Source: Lachnospira rogosae (GTDB lineage Bacteria > Bacillota > Clostridia > Lachnospirales > Lachnospiraceae). From it: a stretch of 64,000 bases of DNA. Position numbers and translations under genes: made by a program. Location: the NCBI RefSeq assembly GCF_040096455.1, contig NZ_JBBMER010000005.1, positions 62,001 through 126,000 on the forward strand. The letters run 5' to 3'. A model generated the notes under the pieces. That model was given only the letters and a program-made list of their open reading frames with translations. It was not told the DNA's origin and made no database searches. How positions within the stretch are numbered: position 1 is the first letter of the stretch; the number at the start of each line of letters is the position of its first letter. This document shows positions 8,574 through 17,949 of the stretch, one piece after another.

Positions 8574-9545
8574 ATGGAAACAATCAAAAGTTATCTTGAA
8601 ACTATGTTCGCCAATATGCCGAACACTCCTGAAGTTCTTCGTGCCAAGCAGGAACTATGGGGAATGATGGAAGACAAATACAATGAGCTGATATCAGAAG
8701 GTTTAAGTGAGAATGAAGCTGTTGGAACTGTTATATCTGAATTCGGCAATCTTGATGAACTTTCCGAAACACTCGGACTTAACAGACAACAGTACAATAC
8801 ACCTTCTGATAACAGAAGATGTCTTTCGATAGAAGAAATCAAGAAATACATAAGAGCTTACAATGTGAAAAGTATTCTCATTGCAATCGGCGTATTTTTA
8901 TGTATTATAAGCCCTATATTTCCAATTATTGGAGATATGATTGGAATTACCTTTATTGAAAACATTATGGTAGCTGTTATGTTGGCAGTAATTGCGATTG
9001 CAGTCGGATTTTTCGTATTATCAGGTATTATGCTTAAGCAATTTGATGATATCAAATACAAACAATGCCGCGTTGACTACCAGTCTGCCTCATATATTCA
9101 GAATGAATGTGACCATATGCGTACAATTCATTCGCTGTGTCTAAGCATTGGTGTTGCATTATGTGTCATGAGCGTTATACCTCCAATAATAATTGATGCA
9201 CTTAACTTTGAAATTCTTGACGACCTTGGTGGTGCCGGAGTATTATGTTTTGTCGGCATTGGTGTGTTCTTAATTGTATATCAGGCAAATGCTTCAAAAG
9301 CCTATAAAGTGCTTCTATCACTTAACAACCCTGACACAATAGCTGGCAATTATGCCAAACCAGCTAATAAGTCTGTTGAATATATTAATCCTACAGCCAC
9401 CGCTATTATGTCCGTATACTGGTCAACAGTAAGCTGTATTTACCTTTCTATCAGCTTTTTAACATTCTACTGGCACATAACCTGGGTTATATGGCCTATT
9501 GCCGGGGTAATCTATGCTTTATTAAAAAATGTTTTAAGAAAATAA
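8574..9545 (+). CDS. HAAS/DUF1700-type membrane protein
   Basis: A 323-residue membrane protein. Residues 1-70 form the small helical HAAS-like (permease-prefix) domain, with the pattern PNTPEVLRAKQELWGMMEDKYNELISEGLSENEAV and EFGNLDEL. Six or so hydrophobic helices follow (about 98-120, 130-153, 195-215, 225-245, 275-300, 303-320). These proteins are partners of adjacent PadR regulators; the HAAS domain is thought to pass signals to the membrane part. The start overlaps the PadR gene's own ribosome region and is three bases after its stop. No enzymatic motif is seen. Confidence 0.75.
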   Translation: METIKSYLETMFANMPNTPEVLRAKQELWGMMEDKYNELISEGLSENEAVGTVISEFGNLDELSETLGLNRQQYNTPSDNRRCLSIEEIKKYIRAYNVKSILIAIGVFLCIISPIFPIIGDMIGITFIENIMVAVMLAVIAIAVGFFVLSGIMLKQFDDIKYKQCRVDYQSASYIQNECDHMRTIHSLCLSIGVALCVMSVIPPIIIDALNFEILDDLGGAGVLCFVGIGVFLIVYQANASKAYKVLLSLNNPDTIAGNYAKPANKSVEYINPTATAIMSVYWSTVSCIYLSISFLTFYWHITWVIWPIAGVIYALLKNVLRK

Positions 9546-9572
9546 TATGAGGGTCTAAGATAGGAGAACACT

Positions 9573-10319
9573 ATGAATAAAAGAATTTATCTTATTATCA
9601 TATATATAATAACCGCTTTATGTATAATAGCTGGTATATTAGGAAATATATTTAATGCCGCACCATTCAACCGATTAACCGCTTCCTCTTCTGGAAACAA
9701 TTGCGATTTCTACGAAGAATTAAAAGCATTTTCTAATATTACAATCGATGGCACTGTAGCTCATATCAATATTGTAAAAGACGATACTTACAGCTTCAAA
9801 TATGAGGGCGGAGAGCGTTTTAAAGCTACTGCTGTTGTTAACGGCAGTACTCTTAATGTGACACAATCTACAGAACATTTCCTTGGTAATATTAAAAATG
9901 CAGATTGTACAATAACAATAGGAATACCCGAAAATGCGTCTATAAGCGACCTGCATTTATCTTCTAATGTAGGAAATGTTAAAATCGACTCTATAGATAT
10001 TGGTTATTTAACAGCTTCATTAAATATGGGTAACTTTAAAGCTACTAAAAGCAATATAGAAAAGATTAACGCAGAGATTAATATGGGTAACTGCAAATTT
10101 GATAACTGCACATATAAGTCAGCAATTATTAATGTAGATATGGGTAATTTAACCATCCGTATGCCTGAGAATAAAGATTGTGGTTACGACCTTAGTGTAG
10201 ATATGGGTAACATCACATTATATAATAATAAATGCTCCAACACATACACTAATAATCTTAGTTCCTCTACTCTGCTAAAAGCCACTGTAAATATGGGAAA
10301 TATATCAATTAATAATTAG
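9573..10319 (+). CDS. DUF4097-family secreted/membrane beta-solenoid protein
   Basis: A 248-residue protein with an N-terminal membrane anchor (about 4-26) and an extracellular domain rich in short beta strands. The motif N/D-M-G-N recurs five times in the second half (LNMGNF, INMGNC, VDMGNL, VDMGNI, VNMGNI) at roughly 20-residue steps, giving a regular ladder as expected for the right-handed beta-solenoid of DUF4097 proteins. Third gene of the PadR operon with its own ribosome site. Likely role in envelope-stress sensing; function is not established for the family. Confidence 0.75.
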   Translation: MNKRIYLIIIYIITALCIIAGILGNIFNAAPFNRLTASSSGNNCDFYEELKAFSNITIDGTVAHINIVKDDTYSFKYEGGERFKATAVVNGSTLNVTQSTEHFLGNIKNADCTITIGIPENASISDLHLSSNVGNVKIDSIDIGYLTASLNMGNFKATKSNIEKINAEINMGNCKFDNCTYKSAIINVDMGNLTIRMPENKDCGYDLSVDMGNITLYNNKCSNTYTNNLSSSTLLKATVNMGNISINN

Positions 10320-10320
10320 T

Positions 10321-10415
10321 AATAAAAGCTGCCGTATGAAACATTTTATACAATATATAGAAGCTATTGAACTCTATATACTGTAAAAATATGTCTTCTA
10401 CGACAGCTTTTTATT
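10321..10415 (+). terminator. Terminator of the PadR operon
   Basis: AATAAAAGCTGCCGTA (10321-10336) pairs with TACGACAGCTTTTTATT (10399-10415), with further pairing inside the 62-base loop, followed by T-rich sequence. Confidence 0.6.
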
Positions 10416-10471
10416 AACTTCAATAATTATTGCCTAACAAATTGCCAGACGAATTTACTACAAAATGTCAA

Positions 10472-11449
10472 TTAGAAATTAAGGTCAATCTCAATTCCTT
10501 TAATATCTTCATTAACCATATTATTATTCTTCATAAGCTGCTCAACCTGCTGCTGTGCTTCTGATAAATGGTCTACAGCCTGACTATTAATTGAATTATC
10601 AAGCTCAAGCTTGTCTGCCTGTTGTTCATTTTCAAGAAGCTCTTTCTCTTCCTGACGTTTCTTCTTGGCTTCATCAATCTGCTCTTGCTTCTTTTCCTTC
10701 TCTTCTTCTGCTTTCTTAGCTTCTTCCTGCTGTTCCTTCATATTATCATCTATATTCTGCTTACCTTCATTAACAAGCATACCAAATATATCTTTATCAG
10801 CAGCTTCAATAATACTGTCTGCCGCATCTCCTGCTTTTAACATATCCTGAGATTTAAGCTGCTCTAACTTGGCATTATTGATAGACATAGTCTTATTCAT
10901 TGCTTTAAGATCATTCTGGTCTATCTGAGACCTTATGGCATCTTTAGAACTGTTAATCATAAGGGCTTTCTTCTGATATTCTGTTAATGGCTCATTCTGC
11001 AATTCTTTTAATCTGTCAATTTCTTCTTTGCTAAACTTGTCATTAGATACACCATTTCTGTTATCCTGATATTTCTTTAATAATTCAAGATCCTTCTGCT
11101 CCTGTGACTCTGAATGTACGCCATATAATTCCTGCAAATCCTTCTGACTTTTATCTATATCTTTCAGCTTTGACTTTAAATCAGCATTAATATTAGCAAT
11201 ATCTGCTTTCTCTGACTCCATATCCTTAATACCCTGTGCTGCTTTATTATCCTTATCCCATGCATCTGAAATAAGCTTCATGGCCTGCTTTCTGGCAACC
11301 TTTCTTTTCTGGCTGATATTAAATTCCCTATCCGTCATATCGTTAAGATTACCTACTGATATAGACTTAATATTCTTCTTAGCACCAGTCTTACTGTTCT
11401 TAATGCTAATATCTGAATTATTGACATTAATATTAATACTCAAAGCCAT
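10472..11449 (-). CDS. Coiled-coil protein of unknown function
   Basis: A 325-residue, highly charged, soluble protein. The first 30 residues are beta-type (MALSININVNNSDISIKNSK). From residue 35 on it is nearly all helix with coiled-coil periodicity; residues 235-285 are dominated by E, K and Q (KKAEEEKEKKQEQIDEAKKK). No signal peptide or catalytic motif. AGGGG precedes the ATG. It lies 65 bases downstream of the DUF6033 gene, which shares its lysine/glutamate-rich character, so the two probably work together. Such pairs occur in motile Lachnospiraceae; a flagellum-related or structural role is only a guess. Confidence 0.7.
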   Translation of the reverse strand: MALSININVNNSDISIKNSKTGAKKNIKSISVGNLNDMTDREFNISQKRKVARKQAMKLISDAWDKDNKAAQGIKDMESEKADIANINADLKSKLKDIDKSQKDLQELYGVHSESQEQKDLELLKKYQDNRNGVSNDKFSKEEIDRLKELQNEPLTEYQKKALMINSSKDAIRSQIDQNDLKAMNKTMSINNAKLEQLKSQDMLKAGDAADSIIEAADKDIFGMLVNEGKQNIDDNMKEQQEEAKKAEEEKEKKQEQIDEAKKKRQEEKELLENEQQADKLELDNSINSQAVDHLSEAQQQVEQLMKNNNMVNEDIKGIEIDLNF

Positions 11450-11514
11450 ACATAACCCCTTTCTCTAATGAAAGAAATATATTTATCTTTCCATTGTACT
11501 TTTGCAATAATATT

Positions 11515-12375
11515 TTACACAGAATAATCGAACTGCTGACCTACCTTCTTTTCATCATCAGTCTTTACATCATCGTTCATATACTTCTGTGTATATTCCT
11601 GTATCTTCTGTAACAATTCTTCCATAGAAGAAGCTGTTATAGTTACTGTATCCTCATCTTCCTCTATTCCACTGTTATCATCTATCCTGCTGTCTTTCTT
11701 GTTCTCAAGACGTTCCTGTTCTTCCTTCTTCTTAGCTTTCTTTGCTTCTGCCTTTTTAGCTTCTTTTTTCTGTTCAGCTTTCTTGGCTATCCTTTCTTTC
11801 TGTGCTGCCCCTGACTTCTTAAGTACAGCAAAAAATGAAGCTGTTCCACCATCATTTACCTGCATACCGTAACCCTTAACATTAGCTCCAGTTGCGGCAA
11901 TGCTCTGTCCTAGCTGTGAAAGACCACTTGCGGCATTGGCAATTATTCCTTCATACTGCTTGCGGTAATTCTCATCTTCAGCCATTCGCTCAATTTTATC
12001 CTCATCAATAAGAACAACCATATTATTAGCATTGGCATAGTTTGAAGCCTGTGCCTTTGCATATTCTTTCTGGTCCTCACTTACCAGAATAAAATTCATA
12101 TTAGAATATTTCTTCTTGAGCTGGTCATAATACTTAGATGCCTTCTCACTTAATCTTGGATTGCCAATTGTCTGTCCATTTACAGCAACTTTTCCGTCTG
12201 CCTTTGTGTTATTAACTGTCGAAGTATCCTTAATAGATGCTGTGTCGCTTGTCTTCGCAGTATTGCTACCTGCATCACTCTTAGTTTTTACCTTTGAAGT
12301 GCCTGTACTGCTGTAAACATAATTCTCTGCTATTGAAGGATAACTTCCATTGTAAATTGTATTACTCATATCCAC
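11515..12375 (-). CDS. DUF6033 family protein
   Basis: A 286-residue protein. An 80-residue Ser/Thr-rich leader is followed by the conserved core LSEKASKYYDQLKKKYSNMNFILVS, VVLIDEDKIERMAEDENYR and GYGMQVNDGGTASFFAVLKK, which I recognise as the DUF6033 pattern. A lysine/alanine/glutamate-rich coil (about 195-235) and an acidic tail follow. No signal peptide. Upstream neighbour of the coiled-coil gene on the same strand and probably in one operon. Function unknown. The 12376-12626 gap upstream is AT-rich with only a small hairpin near 12550-12565. Confidence 0.75.
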   Translation of the reverse strand: MDMSNTIYNGSYPSIAENYVYSSTGTSKVKTKSDAGSNTAKTSDTASIKDTSTVNNTKADGKVAVNGQTIGNPRLSEKASKYYDQLKKKYSNMNFILVSEDQKEYAKAQASNYANANNMVVLIDEDKIERMAEDENYRKQYEGIIANAASGLSQLGQSIAATGANVKGYGMQVNDGGTASFFAVLKKSGAAQKERIAKKAEQKKEAKKAEAKKAKKKEEQERLENKKDSRIDDNSGIEEDEDTVTITASSMEELLQKIQEYTQKYMNDDVKTDDEKKVGQQFDYSV

Positions 12376-12626
12376 TCCTCCTTGAATGAAAAATCAATCT
12401 GTCAAAATCCGTTCTGACATTATTTACATACAATATATCGGCAAAATACTACAAAGTATAACAATACTTATAAATATTTATATTATAAAATATTCCATCT
12501 TAATTTAAGCTTAATATAATCGCAATTCCTTATAAAAAACGCACCTATCCAGACATTACTGTCTGAATAAATGCGGATTTCACATACTAATATTCTGTTA
12601 ATTGATTACTTAACACTTATTTTGAA

Positions 12627-13187
12627 TTATTTGATAGCTTTTCCATCAGAAAATGCGTTACCAACCTTTTCACCAAGTACATAATATTCATTATTAAATG
12701 GGTCAAATGTAATTGGTGCAACCTTAGCAACATCTACTTTACCATCTGTAAGTGTAGCTTCATCAACGCTTACATTAACTATCTGTCCTACAAGTCTGCA
12801 TATATTCTCATCATAGCTTTTGACCTTACATTCAACACATACTGCAAGTTCATTGATAACTGGTGCATTGACATTCTCACTCTTAGTTGTTGTAAAACCG
12901 GCCTTTGAAAGCTTGTCAGGAACTGTATTAGCTGACACAATACCTACATAATCGCACTCTGCGACATGCTTGGCATCTGCCATACTTACTGTAAAAGCAC
13001 CTGTCTTTAATAAATTCTTAACTGTCTTATGTCCTGCACTAAGGCAAAGAGATAACTCATCACCTTCGCTTATTCCACCCCATGCTGCGTTCATAGCATC
13101 TGCATTACCATTCTCATCATATGTTGCAATAATAAATACAGGCTGTGGATAAGTTAATGGCTTTGCTCCAAAATTCTTTCTTGACAT
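12627..13187 (-). CDS. Flavin reductase family protein (FMN-binding split barrel)
   Basis: A 186-residue flavoprotein. The split-barrel fold is seen from KPLTYPQPVFIIATYDENGNADAMNAAWGG, where the P-x-P-x-x-I-x-x-Y and N-A-A-W-G segments contact FMN, through GAFTVSMADAKHVAECDYVGIVSA and the closing DPFNNEYYVLGEKVGNAF. Members reduce flavins or act as NAD(P)H-dependent oxidoreductases with low-potential partners. AAAGGAG precedes the ATG. Monocistronic; the physiological partner cannot be told from the context. Confidence 0.88.
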   Translation of the reverse strand: MSRKNFGAKPLTYPQPVFIIATYDENGNADAMNAAWGGISEGDELSLCLSAGHKTVKNLLKTGAFTVSMADAKHVAECDYVGIVSANTVPDKLSKAGFTTTKSENVNAPVINELAVCVECKVKSYDENICRLVGQIVNVSVDEATLTDGKVDVAKVAPITFDPFNNEYYVLGEKVGNAFSDGKAIK

Positions 13188-13260
13188 AATATATATTCTC
13201 CTTTCGGTTCAATAAATTTATAATATATCTGATAACTGCAAAATAATATTTTACAGATAA

Positions 13261-14121
13261 TCATCTTTGTGTTCTTTTTGAAATAACCGGGCATTCAATA
13301 TCTGTATCCTCAGGATGAATCTTATCTTTTTCCATAATAAGTTCGCCAATTTCATCTGCCCTTATAATTCCTCTTGATGGGTTCATAACACTATCAATTT
13401 TTCCATTAACCTGCACATCTACATTAGAATATTCAAACGCAAGTGTAGTATTAATCAATGTACAATTCTTCATAACAAGATTATCTATATAACACATACC
13501 TTGAAGGCTTTCTATTGTACAGTTAATAAGTGTAAGATTTTTAGAATTCCAGCCAAGGTACTCTCCTGATATAAATGAGTCATATACTGTGACATTATTC
13601 GTGTTCCAGAACGCATCTTTTGACAGAAGCTTGGCATTATGGATTTCTACATTTTCAGCACCATCAAATGGATAATTACCAGCAAGCTGGAAATCCAATA
13701 TCTTCATATTATGGCTGTTCATTGCAAAATAATCACCTTTGGCACTGACCTTCTGCATTGTAACATCATCGCAGTTCCACAGTGTCTCAGCCGCATTAGG
13801 CATAACCACATTCGACAATGTAATATTCTTACATCTTCTAAAATTCTTAGGAGCTTCAATTAAGGTATCTTTAATCAGCAGATTATCTGTATACCATACT
13901 CCAGCTCTTGCCATCTCTGCCCACGAACAGTTATTAGCAACTACATCTTTGCAGTACCATAATGGGTATTTCCATTGGAAGCTGCTGTTATTAAGTTCAA
14001 TATTGTCCGATTCTTTCAATGGTGATTCGCCCTCGCCAAATATTGTATTATTAATTTTAATATCTTCACTATTAAACAATGAGCGTTCCCCAGTGAAATA
14101 ACCATTATTTATCTCTTTCAT
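13261..14121 (-). CDS. DUF3737 family beta-helix protein
   Basis: A 286-residue protein made of about twelve short imperfect repeats with the pattern hydrophobic-x-N-x-x-hydrophobic (for example NIELNNSSFQWKYPLWYCKDVVANNCSWAEMARAGVWYTDNLLIKDT). This is the right-handed parallel beta-helix of DUF3737, and the conserved GEGESPLKES near residue 30 and PFDGAENVEIHNAKLLSKDAFWNTNNVTV fit the family throughout its length. No signal peptide. Family members have no proven activity. GGAG precedes the ATG. Single gene. Confidence 0.85.
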   Translation of the reverse strand: MKEINNGYFTGERSLFNSEDIKINNTIFGEGESPLKESDNIELNNSSFQWKYPLWYCKDVVANNCSWAEMARAGVWYTDNLLIKDTLIEAPKNFRRCKNITLSNVVMPNAAETLWNCDDVTMQKVSAKGDYFAMNSHNMKILDFQLAGNYPFDGAENVEIHNAKLLSKDAFWNTNNVTVYDSFISGEYLGWNSKNLTLINCTIESLQGMCYIDNLVMKNCTLINTTLAFEYSNVDVQVNGKIDSVMNPSRGIIRADEIGELIMEKDKIHPEDTDIECPVISKRTQR

Positions 14122-14282
14122 AATTTACTCCAATTCCTATCTTTTTAACTTAAGTTGAATATATATTATATTTTAACACATATATTTACCAACCAGTCTG
14201 ATATGTTTATTAAATTATAATAAAATTATAAGAATATACCTGTGTAAATCCATTGAACAACTTGGAATCCCATCCTGACTTA

Positions 14283-14918
14283 CTATTCCTCATCATCAGC
14301 TATCAGCTCCATTCCAAGCCCATTAACCCAGTTCTTAATTTCTTCATCACCAGCATTATCAGAAAGCTTACCACCAGTAAGCCATACCGTATTATCCATA
14401 AGCTCGTCCGCACTTGATACACCATTAATAATATCCTGTGCCACATCATATATTACAACGATTGTCTTACCATCAAGATTAGCTTTGCCGGCAAATTCCT
14501 TTATATCATCCGATACTCTGTAATCATCAGATGTCGGATTAACAAATAAAGTATTGTACTGGCTGATATTAATATTGCTAACATCATCTGGCATATCAAT
14601 AAGGTCAGCATCAACAATTTCAGCAAGCTCGCTCATAACTGTACTTTCCTTGTCCATATTAATCACAGCAATCTTTTTATCTGAACCTTCACCTGCATAC
14701 TGAAATGTACAATTACTATCTGTGCAATAAGTCTTATATGCCACCTGACTTCCGCCAGCTTTCTGACTGTCATACACAACATTCTGTCCATTATATAATG
14801 CTGTCTTTGTACCAGCCAGCAAATGCTGTGGTCCATTATTAAAAAGACTGAATGCCGCAATTACACTCATACAGGTTGTTATAATAAGTAACATTTTTCC
14901 ACCCGGTTTATTTGCCAT
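14283..14918 (-). CDS. Exported or membrane-anchored protein of unknown function
   Basis: A 211-residue protein with one N-terminal hydrophobic segment (about 8-25) acting as an uncleaved anchor or signal peptide. The rest is acidic and soluble, with an alternating strand/helix pattern (KKIAVINMDKESTVMSELAEIVDADLIDMP, NTLFVNPTSDDYRVSDDIKEFA, KTIVVIYDVAQDII) resembling a Rossmann-like or flavodoxin-like domain that lacks a recognisable motif. I cannot assign a family. The start has AAAAGGAG. It overlaps by 11 bases a decayed MerR-like gene upstream. Confidence 0.6.
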   Translation of the reverse strand: MANKPGGKMLLIITTCMSVIAAFSLFNNGPQHLLAGTKTALYNGQNVVYDSQKAGGSQVAYKTYCTDSNCTFQYAGEGSDKKIAVINMDKESTVMSELAEIVDADLIDMPDDVSNINISQYNTLFVNPTSDDYRVSDDIKEFAGKANLDGKTIVVIYDVAQDIINGVSSADELMDNTVWLTGGKLSDNAGDEEIKNWVNGLGMELIADDEE

Positions 14919-15057
14919 TTCTTACTCTCCTTTTAACCCCAATAAATATTAATAACAATTCTGCTTTAACAGAACCTCTGCACCACTCCCAGCTTTCATA
15001 CAGCTTAAGAATATGTATAGTAATATTATAGCGTTCTCCTGCCTCATTAATTGTCAT
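14908..15057 (-). pseudogene. Relic of a small MerR-type winged-helix gene
   Basis: The ATG at 15057 begins MTINEAGERYNITIHILKLYES, which matches the N-terminal helix-turn-helix of short MerR-like regulators (usually M-T-I-N-E-A-x-E-R-Y-N-I-P-x-x-I-L-K-E-Y-E-S-W-G). After about 30 residues the similarity is lost and the frame ends in basic, non-conserved residues overlapping the next gene. A complete member would need some 70 more residues. AGAGG lies upstream but 13 bases away. I read it as a truncated, non-functional copy. Confidence 0.5.
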
Positions 15058-15289
15058 ATTCTTGCCATAACCTCTTAATTTAATTGTAATTATTACTATA
15101 TCTGCTGCATTACATTTTGTATCCAATTGAATATTAATCCTTGAAGCTCACTCCAAGTCAATACAACATCTGTTACAATTCCATAATTTATTGTTCCTAA
15201 TTATTTAAAATGTGTTATTATAAAACATATGTGACTATCAATTATAACTGTCCATATTATAAATATATAATTACACAGGAGATTACAAT

Positions 15290-16780
15290 ATGCCAGTATT
15301 TGATTTTAAGAATGCTTCAAAAGAATCATCTTTTGAATGTACCTATACAACATTTTCATCTGACAATAAGACAGCTTCACCAGAACACCCTATATTCGTT
15401 CTTGATAACAGTGAACATAACTGGGCTGCAGAAACTATCGGAATGTTTGCCAATCCATACAAAAAGACTGCATTTGAATTCCAGACAGATGACGGCAATA
15501 TCTTAAGCAATATTATTAAGGTAGATGCAAGATTTACAAGCCTTATCAAATGGCTTGGTGAGAACCGCATTAAGGTTAAGCTTTCAGGTAAGAATGTAGA
15601 AGATGGTTATGCTGTATACAGAATAAGAGAGATTGCTTTTAACAACAGCCAGAAATTATCATCTGAAGACGGATTTTTACAGTATATGATAGAACGTCTT
15701 TTAGACAGTAGTATCGTGGCTCAGGATATTCCTGATGACGAATTAGACGAGTCAGGCGACAGTATGAAGCTTACAAGTATTACAAGCATTTCTGATTTCC
15801 TTAACTGTGCCGGAATAACTCTCCCTGATAACATAAGATTATGGGCTAGAAGAAATCTTGCAGTTGCTCGTTCAAGCGAGGTAACTCCTGAGGAGAAACG
15901 TCACGCACAGAGAGCTCTTTCAATAATGCTTAACATACAGTGGAAAAGCAACTATTTTGAATCAATCGATCCTGTTGAGGCAAGACGTATTCTTGATGAA
16001 GAACTCTTTGGTATGGAATCTGTTAAGCAGAGAATTATTGAAACTGTAATTCAGATTAACCGTACACATACACTTCCTTCATATGGAATTCTTCTTGTAG
16101 GTCCTGCTGGTACTGGTAAATCGCAGATTGCTTACCTTGTTGCAAAAATCCTTAAAATGCCTTGGACAACTCTTGATATGAGTTCTATCAATGATGCCGA
16201 ACAGCTTACAGGAAGTTCAAGAATATACTCTAATGCCAAGCCTGGTATTATTATGGAAGCATTTAACAACGCTGGTGAATCTAATCTTGTATTCATAATC
16301 AACGAACTTGATAAAGCAACTTCAAGCAATGGCAATGCTAACCCTGCCGATGTATTACTTACACTGCTTGATAACCTTGGATTTACAGATAATTATATGG
16401 AATGTCTTATTCCTACATCTGGTGTATATCCAATTGCAACTGCTAACTACAAGGAACAGATTAGTGCTCCATTGCTTTCAAGATTTGCAGTTATTGATAT
16501 TCTAGATTACTCCAGAGAAGAAAAGAAGACTATATTTAAGCAGTTCTCTCTTCCTAAGGTATTAAAGAAGATTGGTCTTCACGAGAATGAATGTACTATA
16601 CTTGATGAAGGACTTGATGTTGTACTTGATATATTCAAAGACACAACAGGTATCCGTGACCTTGAACAGGCTGCTGAACACCTTGCCGCACACGCACTCT
16701 ATTTAATAGAAGTTGACCACGTTAAAGAGGTTGTATACAACGCAGATATGGTTAAGGAATTATTCTCTACACACCACTAA
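15290..16780 (+). CDS. Lon-like AAA+ ATPase without protease domain
   Basis: A 496-residue protein. Residues 1-215 are a poorly conserved N-terminal region. From about 228 the sequence follows the Lon ATPase module: ARRILDEELFGMESVKQRIIE, Walker A GPAGTGKS (271-278), Walker B region NLVFIINELDK (332-342), sensor-1 ATAN (383-386), arginine-finger SRF (397-399) and the sensor-2 helical lid (TGIRDLEQAAEHLAAHA). There is no Ser-Lys protease domain. The Walker B position usually held by Asp is Asn338 before Glu339, which may slow hydrolysis. AGGAG precedes the ATG. Stand-alone gene with its own terminator; likely a remodelling ATPase, substrate unknown. Confidence 0.8.
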   Translation: MPVFDFKNASKESSFECTYTTFSSDNKTASPEHPIFVLDNSEHNWAAETIGMFANPYKKTAFEFQTDDGNILSNIIKVDARFTSLIKWLGENRIKVKLSGKNVEDGYAVYRIREIAFNNSQKLSSEDGFLQYMIERLLDSSIVAQDIPDDELDESGDSMKLTSITSISDFLNCAGITLPDNIRLWARRNLAVARSSEVTPEEKRHAQRALSIMLNIQWKSNYFESIDPVEARRILDEELFGMESVKQRIIETVIQINRTHTLPSYGILLVGPAGTGKSQIAYLVAKILKMPWTTLDMSSINDAEQLTGSSRIYSNAKPGIIMEAFNNAGESNLVFIINELDKATSSNGNANPADVLLTLLDNLGFTDNYMECLIPTSGVYPIATANYKEQISAPLLSRFAVIDILDYSREEKKTIFKQFSLPKVLKKIGLHENECTILDEGLDVVLDIFKDTTGIRDLEQAAEHLAAHALYLIEVDHVKEVVYNADMVKELFSTHH

Positions 16781-16795
16781 TAAACTGCTGTTATG

Positions 16796-16833
16796 AAATG
16801 CGTGACATAGATATTAACTATGCCACGCATTTT
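16796..16833 (+). terminator. Terminator of the AAA+ ATPase gene
   Basis: AAATGCGTGACATAG pairs with CTATGCCACGCATTT across a seven-base loop (one mismatch), followed by TTTATTATAT. Confidence 0.85.
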
Positions 16834-16872
16834 ATTATATCAACTATAAATTATAACCAGTAAATCCACTAG

Positions 16873-16950
16873 TTTATCACTTGTATTTTTTTACTTTTAT
16901 TTTTTATCACTTATAACTTTTATTATTTTTATTTTTTATCATTTATACTT
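16873..16950 (-). repeat. Tandem repeat of the sugar-binding protein gene's 3' end
   Basis: Near-identical 25-base blocks lie at 16895-16919 and 16926-16950 (31-base step), and a degenerate third partial copy at 16873-16882 (30-31-base step). The first copy in transcription order contains the last codons and stop of the sugar-binding protein gene, so the 3' end has been duplicated into the trailer. Confidence 0.6.
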
Positions 16951-17916
16951 TGATACATTAGTTGAATCTACCTTTTCAAATGGTACCCATACATATAAAC
17001 CGTCATCTGATATTCCTTCAATGCCACTCGTACTGCTTCCTGTTCCGAGTGCTATAGCTGCTTCTATAAGCCTCTTTCCCTGTCCGTCAGCAGACTGGTA
17101 TACTGTAAATGACATTGTTCCTGCTTCTATTGCCTTACAGCCATCGCTTGTCGCATCAATACCAAGAATTAATATATTACTCTTTCCTGCTTTACGACAC
17201 GCATCTACTATACCAAGTGCCATAGTATCATTGTTACATATAACAACATCACATTTCTGGTTAGTCTTTAAGAATATATTAAACATTTCCTCTGCTTTTG
17301 ACTGCTCCCAGTCAGCGTGGTCTTCAAATACATAATTAATCTTCTTTCCAGAAGCGTTAAGTATCTCTTTAACAGCTTTAGTTCTTCCCTTAGTTGCTGA
17401 ATGGCTTGATGGTCCTTTAATTATAGCAACATTAATCTCTGATGATGATTTTAACTTATCAAGCACATATTCTGCCTGAAACTGTCCTGCTGTGTACTCA
17501 TCTGAGCCAACATACATATACTTGCCAGCTTTAAGTCTTGATTCATCTGGTGATACATTAAAGAATACAATAGGAATATCTCCTGCGAGAGCTTCAAGCT
17601 CTAATGAAGTATCATTATCTACCATATTACAAAGAATTACATCATAATTCTCTGAAACGGCTTTCTTAATATGCTCAACCTGCTTTTCAATTGAATTATT
17701 GGCATCTAATATATCAAGCTGTGCATTATTCTCCTGTGCTGTTTCCTTTGCTTTATTAACTAACTGTGTTCTGAAAGTATCAGCCTGTGCCAGTGTCATT
17801 AACATCTTTACACTGCCCTTACTTCCTGTTGAAGATGTATTAGTACCAGTGCCACAGCCGGCAACACCTAATACAAGCATTACCAGACATATTAATAAAC
17901 ATAACCTTTTCTTCAT
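16939..17916 (-). CDS. Sugar ABC transporter substrate-binding lipoprotein (type I periplasmic-binding fold)
   Basis: A 325-residue lipoprotein: signal peptide with lipobox LGVAGC (Cys21). The mature part is a ribose/galactose-binding type protein, seen from VKMLMTLAQADTFRTQLVNKAKETAQENNAQLDILDANNSIEKQVEHIKKAV, then CNMVDN, GSDEYTAGQFQAEYVLDKL, CNNDTMALGIVDACRKAG and GIDATSDGCKAIEAGTMSFTVYQ. No ATPase or permease genes are adjacent. The upstream gene, 33 bases away, is a chemoreceptor, so this protein may deliver a sugar or autoinducer-2-like ligand to that receptor, or serve transporters encoded elsewhere. Confidence 0.88.
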   Translation of the reverse strand: MKKRLCLLICLVMLVLGVAGCGTGTNTSSTGSKGSVKMLMTLAQADTFRTQLVNKAKETAQENNAQLDILDANNSIEKQVEHIKKAVSENYDVILCNMVDNDTSLELEALAGDIPIVFFNVSPDESRLKAGKYMYVGSDEYTAGQFQAEYVLDKLKSSSEINVAIIKGPSSHSATKGRTKAVKEILNASGKKINYVFEDHADWEQSKAEEMFNIFLKTNQKCDVVICNNDTMALGIVDACRKAGKSNILILGIDATSDGCKAIEAGTMSFTVYQSADGQGKRLIEAAIALGTGSSTSGIEGISDDGLYVWVPFEKVDSTNVSKYK

Positions 17917-17949
17917 TCTATAACCTCTTTTCCGGACATTTTATCTTCT

